Below, piece by piece: positions 47,176 to 57,409 of a stretch of DNA of 64,000 nucleotides. The DNA is taken from NCBI RefSeq assembly GCF_010537335.1, contig NZ_AP019711.1, forward strand, positions 1,860,001 to 1,924,000, in the 5' to 3' direction. The stretch's first letter is position 1. The number at the start of each line of letters is the position of its first letter. Made by a program: the position numbers and the translations under genes. The DNA is from Amedibacterium intestinale (GTDB lineage: Bacteria; Bacillota_I; Bacilli_A; Erysipelotrichales; Erysipelotrichaceae). Under the pieces are notes generated by a model. The model saw only the letters and a list, made by a program, of their open reading frames with translations, searched no databases and was not told where the DNA came from.

Positions 47176-50100
47176 TTATTCTTTATGTGCAAATAAATCC
47201 AAAATATCTGCTTTGGACATTGTAGAAAGAGAACCATCGTTTCCTTCCACAAAATTATCCGCAAGATCTTTTTTCTGCTGTTGCAGCTTTTCAATCTTTT
47301 CCTCAATAGAATCTTTCATAATCATACGATACACCTGCACATTTGCATTTTGTCCAATACGATGTGCACGATCGGTTGCCTGATTTTGTGCTGATACATT
47401 CCACCATGGGTCAATGTGAATAACTGCTTCTGCTGCCGTAAGGTTCAAACCAGTTCCCCCTGCCTTTAAAGAAATCAAGAATATTGGTGTATCATCCTTT
47501 TGGAATGCCTCTACCATTTCTCTTCGTTTTTCCTTGTTTGTACTTCCTGTTAGCATATAATAAGGAAGCTTCTGCTTATCTAACTCCTGTGCAAGTAGAT
47601 CCATTAAGGAAGTAAAGGAAGAAAAAATCAATATTTTCTTATTATTTTCATGAAGTGTATTTACCAAATCTATACAAGCCTGTAGTTTACTGGAAGGAGT
47701 TGTAATGCCTTCAAAAACTAATCGCGGATCGCAGCAAATCTGACGAAGCCTTGTCAGCATCGCTAAGATTTCAATTTTTCCAATACTGTTTTGATCTAGT
47801 TTCTGTTTTAACTCTTTATTTACCTGCATAGCATTCGCAAAATACAGTTTCTTTTCTTCTTCGCTAAAATCAATCAAATACTGATGATCCACTTTATCAG
47901 GAAGTTCTGTTAATACATCCTTTTTCGTTCTTCGTAAAATAAATGGAGATACCAGTCGTTTCAATGTCTTATTTGCCTTTTCATCCTGCTTGGATACAAT
48001 TGGTATTTCATAATGTTTTCTAAAGTGTGCATAACTAAATAAATAACCTGGCATTAAGAAATCAAAAATGCTCCAAAGTTCCGACAATGCATTTTCAATC
48101 GGTGTTCCACTTAACGCAAAACGATGCGCCGCCTGCAGCTGTTTCACACATTCTGCATTTTTTGTTTTCTGATTTTTAATATTCTGTGCTTCATCTAGTA
48201 TAACCGTATCAAACATTATATCTTTATACTCTTCAATATCATTACGTAAATAATCATAAGAAGTAATATAGACATCAACATGTTCTTTATGAATCAAATT
48301 CTTTCGATTTGTTTTATTTCCAGTAATGATACAGCTAGACAGTGTTTTAGAAAACTTTTGAATTTCATCCTGCCAATTGTAAATCAAAGATGCGGGTGCT
48401 ACTACAAGGAATTGTTTTCCCTCATCCTTTACACTATCTAACATACAAATTACCTGCAAGGTTTTCCCTAGCCCCATCTCATCTGCCAAAATCCCATTGA
48501 ATTTATACTGGTACATGGTCAACAGCCATTTCACACCGATTTTTTGATAATCACGAAGAATATCCATATAATCTTCATTTACCGTATAACGAATTTTATT
48601 GTTTTGGAAATTTTCAATATATTGTTTCAATGCCTCATCACGATTGATTTTTAAACTGCTGTTTTCTTTTAAACGCTCATCTAAGGAAAGGGAATGAAAA
48701 GCATCCAGTTTTAAAGTCCCATTCTTAATATTTTTCTCTGATAAATCATAATCTTCCAAAAGACTTTCAATATCTTCTAACTGTTCACTCTCTAAATGCA
48801 AAATCTGTCCTGATTTTAAACGTGTATAACGTTTTTTCTTTTTCATGGCTTTTAAAATGGCACCAATTTCTTTCATATCAAAATCTTCGGTATGAAAACT
48901 GATTTCCAGCAAATTATTATTTAAATGTACTCCTGTTGTAATTGTATAATTGGTTTTTTTACCAATTTTCTTTAATGCGTCACTAACATAAACATCACAG
49001 ATTTTTTGTAATGCCGGCACATTGTTTTGTAGAAAAGATAATGTATCATCTTCATCGATATTCATAAAGAATGCATTTTCTTCCTTATCTTTATAAACAC
49101 TTTTTTCATCTAATACCGATAATAATATTTCTATATTTGCGTTTGTTTCATAATTCTGATTTGTTAGTAACGCTACTTTTTGTTCCTGTTCATCATATGC
49201 TACTGGTTTGAAAGATATTGTATCTGCATCATATACATCTCCATATAATTCCGGCTTATGTACAATACAGTTTTCTGTTTTTATCTGTGGAAGAAGATCT
49301 TCTCCTTCTACAATATTTAAATTGGCTTGTATATGACGGAATATTTTATCATAAAATTCAGGATAATCATCAAGTGAAACAAATAAACGTTCTTGTGTCT
49401 GTATGATAAACAATTCTAAAAGTTCAAAAAATGATGTATGAAAACGGACCAGTTCTCCATCTTTAAACTTATAAAAATAGTTTTCTCCTCCTATGATAAA
49501 CTCTGTATTTCTTGTCTCAAAACAAAGCAAATCTTCTTCCTTTGTTACACCAACACAAAATTTCATTTCTTCCGCTGGTTTTTTTGGATACATGATATCG
49601 TAAAATGTATCCGTCATTTCATAAGAATTTAATGGATACAAATAACGTCCAGATAAAAATTCTCTATCCATCATGATACATTTCTCCATAAAGTGAATAA
49701 TTTTTTTAGAATGCTCATCAAATTTTTCAATATCATGTACAAAGGCTAAGTTTTTACCATATTTTACATATTGTTTTCGTTCTACTGCCTGAACAAAATT
49801 TGGAATATCTTTAATTACATATTTCTTCTCACATCCAACTTTAAATCCTACACGAAAGTCTTGAAAGCCACTTCCCTCCTTATTTATTTCAATCGAATAT
49901 ATTTTTGTATCCAAACAAGAATTTATGGTTTTTTCATGTACCTGCTGCTTTTTCTTATAAAGTTTATCCAGTGCATGTTTTGACTGCATACGAAATAATT
50001 CCAGTTCCTTCTTTCGTTTATATGCAAGATAACCTTCCATTTCATACACATCTTCCCATGTATAATCGACTGCTTCTTTACCTTCTAAAAAATCACAGAC

Positions 50101-50376
50101 AGCTAATATATGAGGACAGTATTTTCGTAAAGAATAAGGATTAAATTCTTTACAATTACATTCAGAGTAATAATGTTCCACCCGATTATACTCTACCCTA
50201 AGAGATACATCGTAAAAAGCATCCCCCTGCTTGCATACAGCATCAATATGATAGGAATCCCATCCCTCATCACTTATCTCTAACTTAATTACTTGAATAT
50301 CATTAAGGATTTTCTGTAAATCTCTTCTGTCTGTTTTTGTTGTAATATTAAAGCTTTTTAATAATTTAAATTTCAT
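47176..50376 (-). CDS. SNF2-family DNA helicase/ATPase with SWIM domain
   Basis: A 1,066-residue Swi2/Snf2 protein. An N-terminal SWIM zinc finger has ligands C73, C75, C87 and H89 (SECNCKEF...YCPHI). A long middle region (SNF2_assoc-like) leads into the two-lobed translocase at about residues 600-1050: Walker A LADEMGLGKTLQ, DEAQ box VILDEAQNIKN, LSGTPIENAL, and motif VI QATDRAHRIGQ. Bacterial members are implicated in nucleoprotein remodelling, and some belong to defence islands; this one stands alone, so I would not assign a pathway. Confidence 0.93.
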   Translation of the reverse strand: MKFKLLKSFNITTKTDRRDLQKILNDIQVIKLEISDEGWDSYHIDAVCKQGDAFYDVSLRVEYNRVEHYYSECNCKEFNPYSLRKYCPHILAVCDFLEGKEAVDYTWEDVYEMEGYLAYKRKKELELFRMQSKHALDKLYKKKQQVHEKTINSCLDTKIYSIEINKEGSGFQDFRVGFKVGCEKKYVIKDIPNFVQAVERKQYVKYGKNLAFVHDIEKFDEHSKKIIHFMEKCIMMDREFLSGRYLYPLNSYEMTDTFYDIMYPKKPAEEMKFCVGVTKEEDLLCFETRNTEFIIGGENYFYKFKDGELVRFHTSFFELLELFIIQTQERLFVSLDDYPEFYDKIFRHIQANLNIVEGEDLLPQIKTENCIVHKPELYGDVYDADTISFKPVAYDEQEQKVALLTNQNYETNANIEILLSVLDEKSVYKDKEENAFFMNIDEDDTLSFLQNNVPALQKICDVYVSDALKKIGKKTNYTITTGVHLNNNLLEISFHTEDFDMKEIGAILKAMKKKKRYTRLKSGQILHLESEQLEDIESLLEDYDLSEKNIKNGTLKLDAFHSLSLDERLKENSSLKINRDEALKQYIENFQNNKIRYTVNEDYMDILRDYQKIGVKWLLTMYQYKFNGILADEMGLGKTLQVICMLDSVKDEGKQFLVVAPASLIYNWQDEIQKFSKTLSSCIITGNKTNRKNLIHKEHVDVYITSYDYLRNDIEEYKDIMFDTVILDEAQNIKNQKTKNAECVKQLQAAHRFALSGTPIENALSELWSIFDFLMPGYLFSYAHFRKHYEIPIVSKQDEKANKTLKRLVSPFILRRTKKDVLTELPDKVDHQYLIDFSEEEKKLYFANAMQVNKELKQKLDQNSIGKIEILAMLTRLRQICCDPRLVFEGITTPSSKLQACIDLVNTLHENNKKILIFSSFTSLMDLLAQELDKQKLPYYMLTGSTNKEKRREMVEAFQKDDTPIFLISLKAGGTGLNLTAAEAVIHIDPWWNVSAQNQATDRAHRIGQNANVQVYRMIMKDSIEEKIEKLQQQKKDLADNFVEGNDGSLSTMSKADILDLFAHKE

Positions 50377-50530
50377 TCCGATCCCTCTTTTTATTTATAT
50401 TTATTTTACCATATTTTCTAGAAACACATTGTGTCAATTTCCATGTGCTGTCACTTTTGCATTTCGTTTTTGAAAGCTTATTGTATCTTTTAACTCAATA
50501 TTATAAAATATAAAAAAAGGAGGAATCCCT

Positions 50531-51388
50531 ATGGCAACAAAGAAAAAACATAAGAAAAAAAAGAATATATCTTCTAAACCATCCTTTTATGATACATTTT
50601 ATAAAACTAAAGAATCCAGTATAGAGGAATACATTCAGCAATTAAAAGATGCAGGATTTCAAACTTCTAAAGAAGAAATCTTAAAACAATATGAAACACT
50701 AACTTCTGTTGAAGATTTAGTATTAAGCGTTTCTCCGACACATCGAACTGTATATCAAAAATTATTACTTAAACTCATTCCTGAACAATATGATCTACAC
50801 ACTTTATGTGATCCCTATTATATTTATGCAGATGCGCTTTCTTTATCAAATACAGAAATGGAAATACAGGAAGAAATTACTGAAATTTATAAACTGATGA
50901 AACGTATTGAAAACATGTATACACAGCAGAAAAAAGATTTAATGTATTTTCATCATGTTTATGATTTCGATATTACTACTTTTTTAGTAACTGCCTTTAT
51001 ACGATATGCCAGCATTTGTCCAAATGATGAACAGATGCAGGAAGCAGAAAATCAGGCGAATAACCTTCTTTCCATTTATAAGAAAAACCAAAGCTTTTTT
51101 GCGGATATGAAAGCTGCTCTGTTATGTGGATATGCGGCATCTGGTAATATAGAAATTGCGAACAAGAAAAAAGAAGAATTGTTAAACATGTATCCAAAAG
51201 AGCCTTACTTTGTATATTACAGTTTACTGCATGGTATCGCATCATCAAAAAATATTGACAAGTTTGAAGATTTCTATAAAGAAGCAATGAAATATATGGT
51301 ATTCTCAGCAGAGGAACAAACATTCAAAGATCAAATCACACTTTTATATAAAGCCTATGAAGAATATCTGAAAGGAGCCAAGGCATGA
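50531..51388 (+). CDS. Unidentified protein with lysine-rich N-terminus
   Basis: A 285-residue, mostly helical protein starting with a basic tail (MATKKKHKKKKN). The C-terminal half has short paired-helix units with YAASGNIEIANKKKEELLN that look TPR-like. No enzyme motif. It overlaps the next gene by 4 bp (ATGA), so the two are translationally coupled. It is divergent from the SNF2 gene, with about 150 bp between them that must hold both promoters. Function unknown. Confidence 0.7.
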   Translation: MATKKKHKKKKNISSKPSFYDTFYKTKESSIEEYIQQLKDAGFQTSKEEILKQYETLTSVEDLVLSVSPTHRTVYQKLLLKLIPEQYDLHTLCDPYYIYADALSLSNTEMEIQEEITEIYKLMKRIENMYTQQKKDLMYFHHVYDFDITTFLVTAFIRYASICPNDEQMQEAENQANNLLSIYKKNQSFFADMKAALLCGYAASGNIEIANKKKEELLNMYPKEPYFVYYSLLHGIASSKNIDKFEDFYKEAMKYMVFSAEEQTFKDQITLLYKAYEEYLKGAKA

Positions 51389-51696
51389 GAGTTCAAGAGC
51401 TAGCTTCCTATCGAAATGAAAAAAACTTTTCATCTCCTTTTTATGCAGAATTGTTTTGTGACGATATATGGGGAGATAATGGAGAAGACTGTGCAAGTGT
51501 AACGATTCACCCTACAAAAGAAGGATGGCATCTTCATTACATACGTACACAAAGTGGAATTCCTTATCCTTTTGCCCCACATACCAGCAAGATCGTTGAT
51601 GAATATGAAAAAGATGTAAACGATGAACAATTTTATGACTACCTACTGCTTCATAATTTACAAGAAGCTTTTATGGACTATATCACCACAGTGTAA
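51385..51696 (+). CDS. Unidentified 103-residue partner protein
   Basis: A small acidic protein containing FCDDIWGDNGEDCASVTIHP and ending in a helix. It overlaps the gene upstream by 4 bp. No family recognised. A terminator overlaps its stop codon, so the two-gene operon ends here. Confidence 0.7.
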   Translation: MRVQELASYRNEKNFSSPFYAELFCDDIWGDNGEDCASVTIHPTKEGWHLHYIRTQSGIPYPFAPHTSKIVDEYEKDVNDEQFYDYLLLHNLQEAFMDYITTV

Positions 51697-51713
51697 TATC
51701 TGTGGTTTTTTTA
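51685..51713 (+). terminator. Terminator of the two-gene operon
   Basis: Plus-strand stem ACCACAG/CTGTGGT followed by seven T; the left arm lies within the last codons of the preceding gene. Confidence 0.85.
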
Positions 51714-51820
51714 TGAAGAATAAAAACTTAACTATAAAAGACAGTGAATAAGCTAACTCTACCATTCGTAGATTGTCTCTTAAGGTAAAAACCATTACAA
51801 TACCAATAGGAGGGAATACT

Positions 51821-51952
51821 ATGAAGCAAATAAGTAATGAAAAATTTGGGCAGTTTCTTGTTGAACTGCGAAAAGAAAAAGAAATGACACAAAAAGAACT
51901 GGCTGAAAAACTATTTGTATCGGATAAAACAGTAAGTAAGTGGGAATGTGGA
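51821..51952 (+). pseudogene. XRE-family regulator, 5' part (split by the element)
   Basis: The first 44 codons of a helix-turn-helix regulator from ATG 51821 (GGAGGGAATACT upstream): EMTQKELAEKLFVSDKTVSK is a standard XRE HTH, ending at WECG. After the junction the frame runs VSQTKGY and stops at 51976 inside the mobile element. The missing remainder begins at 60130. Joining 51952 to 60130 gives WECGNGMPNIALL, the usual sequence after an XRE HTH. Confidence 0.9.
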
Positions 51953-52040
51953 GTTTCCCAAACAAAAGGATATTAAGAAATAACCTGTGTTTACCTGCTT
52001 GCAAATTATTGTATTTGGATAAACGAGAAAAAAACTTTTT

Positions 52041-52069
52041 ATTGACAGATATAATATCAGATATTATAA
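52041..52069 (+). promoter_or_regulatory. Consensus promoter of the rib operon
   Basis: Perfect TTGACA (52041-52046), 17-bp spacer, perfect TATAAT (52064-52069), just ahead of the FMN aptamer. Confidence 0.9.
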
Positions 52070-52089
52070 TTGTCCGTAATTGAATAACT

Positions 52090-52262
52090 ATCTTCAGGGC
52101 AGGGTGTAATTCCCTACCGGTGGTATAGCCCACGAGCCGAAAGGCATGATTTGGTGAAATTCCAAAGCCGACAGTATAGTCTGGATGAAAGAAGATGAAA
52201 GTAAGTTTATGCTTTTTTTGCGTGCTCTGGAATGATTTTATATTGTTTCAGAGCATTTTCTT
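52090..52262 (+). promoter_or_regulatory. FMN riboswitch with terminator
   Basis: The RFN consensus is clear: TTCAGGGCAGGGTG, TTCCCTACCGGTGGT, AGCCCACGAGCCG, TGGTGAAATTCCAAAGCCGA and CAGTATAGTCTGGATG, spanning about 52090-52196. A long hairpin with arms TGCTCTG/CAGAGCA (52223-52255) and a T-rich tail follows and should stop transcription when FMN binds. Confidence 0.95.
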
Positions 52263-52336
52263 TAATCGCATAAATCCTCTTTTGCATGTCTTGGATAGAT
52301 TTTATTCAAGGCATGTATTTTTTTGGAGGTGTAAAA

Positions 52337-53437
52337 ATGAGCGATACAGAATACATGAAATTAGCAATAAAACTGGCAAAAAAAGGTGCTGGCTATGTCA
52401 ATCCTAATCCTATGGTTGGGGCAGTAATTGTAAAAGATAATCGAATTATAGGACAGGGATACCATGAAATCTTTGGTGGATTGCATGCAGAGAGAAATGC
52501 ATTAAAAAATTGTAGGGAGTCACCTGTAGGAGCAACACTTTATGTAACACTTGAACCATGCTGTCACTATGGTAAGACACCACCTTGCACAGAAGCAATT
52601 ATTAAAAGTGGCATTACAAGAGTAGTCGTCGGAACTTTAGACTGTAATCCTATTGTGTCTGGAAAAGGTGTAAAGGTACTTGAGGAAAACAACATTCAAG
52701 TTGTGATAGGAATTTTAGAAATGGAGTGTCAACAGTTAATCAAAGTTTTTAGAAAATATGTTACAAGGCATATTCCTTATGTTTTTATGAAATATGCAAT
52801 GACAATGGACGGGAAAATAGCAACTTATACAAATCAATCAAAATGGATAAGTGGCGAAAAAGCGAGAAAACAAGTACATCAATTCAGGCATAAGGTTACT
52901 GCGATCATGGTAGGAGTGAATACCGTTATTCAAGATGACCCTTTACTGACATGCCGATTAGAAAACGGGGAAAATCCTATTCGTATCGTATGTGATACAG
53001 ATTTAAGAACACCCATTACATCAAAAATTATCAAAACAGCGAATGACATTAAAACATATATCGCTACTTCTTCTATTGATGAAAGTAAGATTGCTCTTTA
53101 CAGAAAATGTGGTTGTGAAATTATTTATACGAAGAAAAAAGGTAATCATATTGACTTAATGAATTTAATGCAATGTTTAGGAAATATGCAGATAGACAGT
53201 CTACTTTTAGAGGGTGGAAGTGCAATGAATTGGAGTGCTCTTGAGCAACAGATTGTTGATGAGGTGCAAATTTATATAGCACCTAAAATATTTGGTGGGA
53301 GTGCAAAAAGCCCTGTAAGTGGTCAAGGTGTTGCTTTTCCTAATGACGCCATTATGCTTAAACCATATGCTTTTTCTCAAGTGGGAAATGATTATTTCAT
53401 AGAAAGCGAAGTGATTTATCCATGTTTACAGGAATAA
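52337..53437 (+). CDS. ribD: Bifunctional riboflavin biosynthesis deaminase/reductase
   Basis: A 366-residue RibD. The N-terminal zinc deaminase shows HAERNAL and PCCHYGKTPPC (zinc ligands); the C-terminal NADPH reductase shows KYAMTMDGKIA and LLLEGGSAMNW. It converts the 2,5-diaminopyrimidine product of GTP cyclohydrolase II to the 5-amino-6-ribitylamino form. The start at 52337 follows TTGGAGGTGTAAAA; the open frame begins earlier, inside the terminator region. It overlaps ribE by 16 bp. Confidence 0.95.
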   Translation: MSDTEYMKLAIKLAKKGAGYVNPNPMVGAVIVKDNRIIGQGYHEIFGGLHAERNALKNCRESPVGATLYVTLEPCCHYGKTPPCTEAIIKSGITRVVVGTLDCNPIVSGKGVKVLEENNIQVVIGILEMECQQLIKVFRKYVTRHIPYVFMKYAMTMDGKIATYTNQSKWISGEKARKQVHQFRHKVTAIMVGVNTVIQDDPLLTCRLENGENPIRIVCDTDLRTPITSKIIKTANDIKTYIATSSIDESKIALYRKCGCEIIYTKKKGNHIDLMNLMQCLGNMQIDSLLLEGGSAMNWSALEQQIVDEVQIYIAPKIFGGSAKSPVSGQGVAFPNDAIMLKPYAFSQVGNDYFIESEVIYPCLQE

Positions 53438-54057
53438 TAGAAGAAATCGGTAAAGTAGAAAGAATACAGAAAGATACTTGTAACTGTAAACTATCCATTA
53501 AAGCTTCAAAAATATTAGAGGATATACATTTAGGCGACAGCATAGCAGTCAATGGTATCTGCCTTACAGTTACTTGTTTCACTCGACAATCTTTTACAGT
53601 TGATGTGATGAATGAAACATGGAACAGAACGGCTCTTAGCCTGTTAAGACATGGAAGCCTTGTGAATTTAGAAAGAGCTATGCCTATGAATGGCAGGTTG
53701 GGCGGTCACATTGTTACGGGGCATATTGATGGGACAGGCAGAATATCGTCTGTGCGTAGAGACAAAAATGCGGTGTGGTATCAAATCAATACGCAAAGAG
53801 AAATCTTAAATCTAATTGTTGAAAAAGGTTCGATTGCTATTGACGGTATTAGTCTTACTGTCGCAAAAGTATCGAAAGCAGATTTTTCGGTATCCGTTAT
53901 CCCTCATACTTTGGAGCAAACAATTCTCAAGAATAAACAAGTCGGGGATATGGTAAACCTTGAAAATGATATATTAGGGAAATATGTGCAGAAACTCATA
54001 GACAACAGCAATGAAACAGAGTTGTCGAAAGAGTTGTTATGCCGATACGGATTTTAG
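53422..54057 (+). CDS. ribE: Riboflavin synthase alpha chain
   Basis: A 211-residue trimeric riboflavin synthase with two lumazine-binding repeats. It starts [13 protein letters not shown], with [12 protein letters not shown] in repeat one and [14 protein letters not shown] in repeat two. It dismutates two 6,7-dimethyl-8-ribityllumazine molecules to riboflavin. The start lies within the end of ribD, and its stop is about 20 bp before ribBA. Confidence 0.95.
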   Translation: MFTGIIEEIGKVERIQKDTCNCKLSIKASKILEDIHLGDSIAVNGICLTVTCFTRQSFTVDVMNETWNRTALSLLRHGSLVNLERAMPMNGRLGGHIVTGHIDGTGRISSVRRDKNAVWYQINTQREILNLIVEKGSIAIDGISLTVAKVSKADFSVSVIPHTLEQTILKNKQVGDMVNLENDILGKYVQKLIDNSNETELSKELLCRYGF

Positions 54058-54076
54058 CAGAAAGGATAAAGGAATT

Positions 54077-55282
54077 ATGAAATATCAAAAAATAAAAGAG
54101 GCATTGCAGGCGTTACAAGAGGGAAAACTTGTTTTGGTTATGGACGATAAAGAGAGAGAAAATGAGGGGGATTTAATTTGTTCGGCACAATTTGCGACAA
54201 CAGAAAATGTTAATTTTATGGCGACTTATGCAAAAGGCTTAATCTGTATGCCTATGAGTGAAAGTCTGGCTAACAGGCTCATGCTTTCCCCTATGGTTGA
54301 AGATAATACAGATAACCATGAAACTGCCTTTACAGTTTCTATTGATTATAAGGATACTACAACAGGTATTTCTGCCGAAGAAAGAGGATTAACGGCTCGT
54401 ATGTGTGTGACTGAGAATGTAAATCCCTTTGACTTTCGTAGACCGGGGCACATGTTTCCTCTGATTGCAAAGAACGGAGGTGCTTTGGAAAGAAATGGAC
54501 ATACAGAAGCAACGGTTGACCTATTGAGGTTGGCTGGCTTAAAAGAATGTGGCTTATGTTGCGAAATTATGAATGAAAACGGGAAAATGATGAGAACACC
54601 TGATTTAATTCAGTTTTCTCAAACACACCATATACCTACCCTCACAATTAAAGAATTACAGGAATACAGAAAAGTATATGATTTGCTTGTAGAATGTGTT
54701 TCGGTTGTAGAAATGCCTACAAAATATGGGAATTTCAAAGCACATTGTTATATCAATAAATTGAATGGAGAACATCATGTTGCATTGGTTATGGGAGATT
54801 TGAATAATGGAAACGATGTGCTATGTCGTGTCCACTCAGAGTGCTTAACAGGAGATGCCTTTGGCTCTTTACGCTGTGATTGTGGACAGCAGTTAGATAA
54901 AGCAATGAAAATGATTGCAGAAAATGGTTCTGGTGTATTGCTTTATATGCGACAAGAGGGACGAGGTATCGGGCTTGTCAATAAACTAAAAGCCTATCAT
55001 TTACAGGATAACGGTATGGATACACTTGACGCCAACCTTGCATTAGGATTTCAAGGCGATTTAAGAGAATATTATATCGGTGCACAGATTTTAAGAGATT
55101 TGGGAATAAAATCATTGCATTTACTTACAAATAATCCTGATAAAGTTTATCAGTTAGAAGATTATGGAATGAAAATTTCAAGCAGAGTACCGATTGAAAT
55201 AGAAGCAAATCCTTATGATAGTTTTTATCTAAAGACAAAGAAAGACCGAATGGGACACATTTTGAATATGGAGGAAAAATAA
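54077..55282 (+). CDS. ribBA: Bifunctional DHBP synthase/GTP cyclohydrolase II
   Basis: A 401-residue fusion. The RibB half (residues about 1-200) includes [13 protein letters not shown] and the acidic active site. The RibA half (about 205-401) has zinc cysteines in [18 protein letters not shown] and the GTP site [12 protein letters not shown]. It supplies both the four-carbon unit and the pyrimidine for riboflavin. The start at 54077 has AAAGGATAAAGGAATT upstream; the open frame begins earlier, inside ribE. Its TAA directly abuts the ribH ATG. Confidence 0.95.
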   Translation: MKYQKIKEALQALQEGKLVLVMDDKERENEGDLICSAQFATTENVNFMATYAKGLICMPMSESLANRLMLSPMVEDNTDNHETAFTVSIDYKDTTTGISAEERGLTARMCVTENVNPFDFRRPGHMFPLIAKNGGALERNGHTEATVDLLRLAGLKECGLCCEIMNENGKMMRTPDLIQFSQTHHIPTLTIKELQEYRKVYDLLVECVSVVEMPTKYGNFKAHCYINKLNGEHHVALVMGDLNNGNDVLCRVHSECLTGDAFGSLRCDCGQQLDKAMKMIAENGSGVLLYMRQEGRGIGLVNKLKAYHLQDNGMDTLDANLALGFQGDLREYYIGAQILRDLGIKSLHLLTNNPDKVYQLEDYGMKISSRVPIEIEANPYDSFYLKTKKDRMGHILNMEEK

Positions 55283-55750
55283 ATGAACACTTTTGAAGGA
55301 AATTTAGTAGCAGAAAATATAAAAATCGGTATTGTTGTAGCAAGATTTAATGAGTTTATAACTTCTAAGCTATTAGCAGGTGCATTAGATAATTTGAAAA
55401 GAGAAAATGTTGGTGAAAAGGACATAGAGGTAGCTTGGGTTCCGGGAGCATTTGAAATACCTTTGATAGCGTCTAAAATGGCAAAAAGTAAAAAATATGA
55501 TGCGATTATTTGTTTGGGAGCAGTTATTCGAGGTAGTACAAGCCATTATGATTATGTGTGTAGTGAGGTATCAAAAGGAATTGCTCAAATCAGTTTAAAT
55601 ACCGAAACACCAGTTATGTTTGGTGTTCTTACGACAGATACGATTGAACAGGCGATAGAACGAGCTGGTAGCAAAGCAGGAAATAAAGGCTCTGAATGTG
55701 CACAGGGAGCTATTGAAATGGTAAATCTAATTCGTGCATTAGAGGTATAA
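55283..55750 (+). CDS. ribH: 6,7-dimethyl-8-ribityllumazine synthase
   Basis: A 155-residue lumazine synthase subunit. Key stretches: [10 protein letters not shown] near the N-terminus, [10 protein letters not shown] for the phosphate site, and [15 protein letters not shown] with catalytic His near residue 89. It condenses the RibB and RibD products; together with RibE it completes the pathway. Last gene of the operon, ended by a strong terminator. Confidence 0.95.
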   Translation: MNTFEGNLVAENIKIGIVVARFNEFITSKLLAGALDNLKRENVGEKDIEVAWVPGAFEIPLIASKMAKSKKYDAIICLGAVIRGSTSHYDYVCSEVSKGIAQISLNTETPVMFGVLTTDTIEQAIERAGSKAGNKGSECAQGAIEMVNLIRALEV

Positions 55751-55810
55751 TATGATTGGGGATTAAAAGGTAAAGCGAAAAAGCATAATAGGCGGAGTGA
55801 TCCAGACACG

Positions 55811-55848
55811 GCGGTGGGAAAATCTCTTAGATTTTTCCACCGTTTTTA
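55811..55848 (+). terminator. Terminator of the rib operon
   Basis: Stem CGGTGGGAAAATCT/AGATTTTTCCACCG with a short loop and T run. Confidence 0.9.
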
Positions 55849-55896
55849 GTGGCTGGTTCACTCCGGCAGTTGAGCGAGCTTGCGAGCGAACAGTAA

Positions 55897-55921
55897 GCCC
55901 CCGTTATCTAACAAGGGGGGC
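55897..55921 (+). other. oriT-like palindrome of the MobT type
   Basis: GCCCCC-GTTATCTAACAA-GGGGGGC lies about 240 bp ahead of the relaxase gene. Its C-tract/G-tract arms around a CTAACA core match the inverted repeat described at oriT of Tn916 and ICEBs1, which use the same relaxase family. The rest of the 55849-56158 gap holds the short palindrome CGAGCTTGCGAGCG (55875-55888) and the relaxase leader, with nothing else recognised. Confidence 0.75.
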
Positions 55922-56158
55922 ACAAAAAACAAGAAACAATATACACTACTAAGCGGAAAACGCTGTATTTACAAGGTAAAATCGCTTTTAATAGGGTGTT
56001 AACTAAAAAGCACTCATTTAATACATAAAAATTGAATAAGACATAGGAAAGACAGTTGATTTCAAACGAGAAATTGATTGTCTTTTCTTTTGCGGAAATT
56101 TAAGTATAGGCAATTATCAAATATGGTAGTTGCCTTTTTTGATTGGAGGAATTGAAGA

Positions 56159-57373
56159 ATGAATGATAAAAACTTTATAGAAGAATTAAGACAAAAGCGT
56201 GAAGAATATGGAGTAACACAAAGAAAACTTGCTGTTGCCTGTGGTATCAGTCGTACATATTTTAACCAGATAGAGAATGGGACTGTTGTTCCCTCTGCTG
56301 AACTAAAACAAACGATAGAAAAACAGATTGAGCGTTTCAATCCGCAAGAACCACTATTTCTGTTGATTGATTACTTCCGTGTCCGCTTTCCTACGACAGA
56401 CGCATTAAAGATTATTCGTGAAGTATTACAACTAAAAGCCGATTATATGCTTTATGAAGATTTTGGAAAATACGGATATGAAAGCAAATATGTTTTAGGC
56501 GACATCAACATCATGTGTTCCATGCAAGAGCATTTAGGTGTTTTATTAGAACTAAAAGGCAGAGGGTGTCGGCAAATGGAAAGTTATCTATTGGCACAGG
56601 AACGCTCATGGTATGACTTTATGCTGGATTGTTTAACGGCAGGTGGTAAGATGAAACGACTTGACTTGGCAATCAATGATAAAGCAGGAATATTAGATAT
56701 TCCAAAGTTAAAGGAAAAATACAAGGCTGGCGAATGTATCTCCTACTTTCGTATGCAGAAAGATTACAGCGGTACGGAAAAATGTGGTAGCGATTTACCA
56801 AAGAATACAGGAGAAACCTTATATCTCGGTTCAACCAGTAGTGAGTTATATATGTGTGCCTATCAGAAAAATTACGAGCAGTATGTCAAAAATGGCATAG
56901 AAGTTGAAGATACAGAAATCAAGAACCGTTTTGAAATACGCATGAAGAATGAACGAGCCTATTATGCGGTTGTAGATTTACTGACCTATCGGGACGCTGA
57001 ACGCACCGCTTTTTCTATCATCAATCATTATGTCCGCTTTGTTGATAGAGAAGATGATAAACCGAAAAGTCAATGGAAAACAAATGATGATTGGGCATGG
57101 TTTATAGGGGAAAATAGAGAGCCGATACGATTAACGACTAAACCAGAACCTTATACTTTACAAAAGGCATTACATTGGTTACAAAGACAGGTTGCACCAA
57201 CCATAAAAATGGTACAAGCATTAGACAGAGAAAATCATACAACGATACTGAAAGATATGATTGAGCAGGCAGAACTCAAAGATAAGCATAAACACTTATT
57301 ACAATTAGAAAAATCAACCATAGAAGAACGCATAGATACCGCTGTCCCACAAGAGAATGACGGTATTTTTTAA
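56159..57373 (+). CDS. mobT: MobT-family relaxase
   Basis: A 404-residue protein with an N-terminal XRE helix-turn-helix (about residues 8-55, VTQRKLAVACGISRTYFNQI) and a Rep_trans-type catalytic domain (LLIDYFRVRFPTTDA; later KMKRLDLAINDKAGILDI). This is the organisation of Tn916 Orf20 and its relatives, relaxases derived from rolling-circle replication initiators, which nick oriT and start transfer of one strand. It has good spacing to GGAGGAATTGAAG. Being present with an oriT but no mating-pore genes marks the element as mobilizable rather than self-transmissible. Confidence 0.9.
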   Translation: MNDKNFIEELRQKREEYGVTQRKLAVACGISRTYFNQIENGTVVPSAELKQTIEKQIERFNPQEPLFLLIDYFRVRFPTTDALKIIREVLQLKADYMLYEDFGKYGYESKYVLGDINIMCSMQEHLGVLLELKGRGCRQMESYLLAQERSWYDFMLDCLTAGGKMKRLDLAINDKAGILDIPKLKEKYKAGECISYFRMQKDYSGTEKCGSDLPKNTGETLYLGSTSSELYMCAYQKNYEQYVKNGIEVEDTEIKNRFEIRMKNERAYYAVVDLLTYRDAERTAFSIINHYVRFVDREDDKPKSQWKTNDDWAWFIGENREPIRLTTKPEPYTLQKALHWLQRQVAPTIKMVQALDRENHTTILKDMIEQAELKDKHKHLLQLEKSTIEERIDTAVPQENDGIF

Positions 57374-57409
57374 TTTCTTCAAAATATCTGCAACAAAACA
57401 TCAACTTGT

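Noticed and set aside
47043-47306. An 87-codon gene overlapping the end of the SNF2 gene
   Set aside because: Its first half is antiphase to solid SNF2 coding sequence; only the part beyond the SNF2 stop looks protein-like, listed as a pseudogene.
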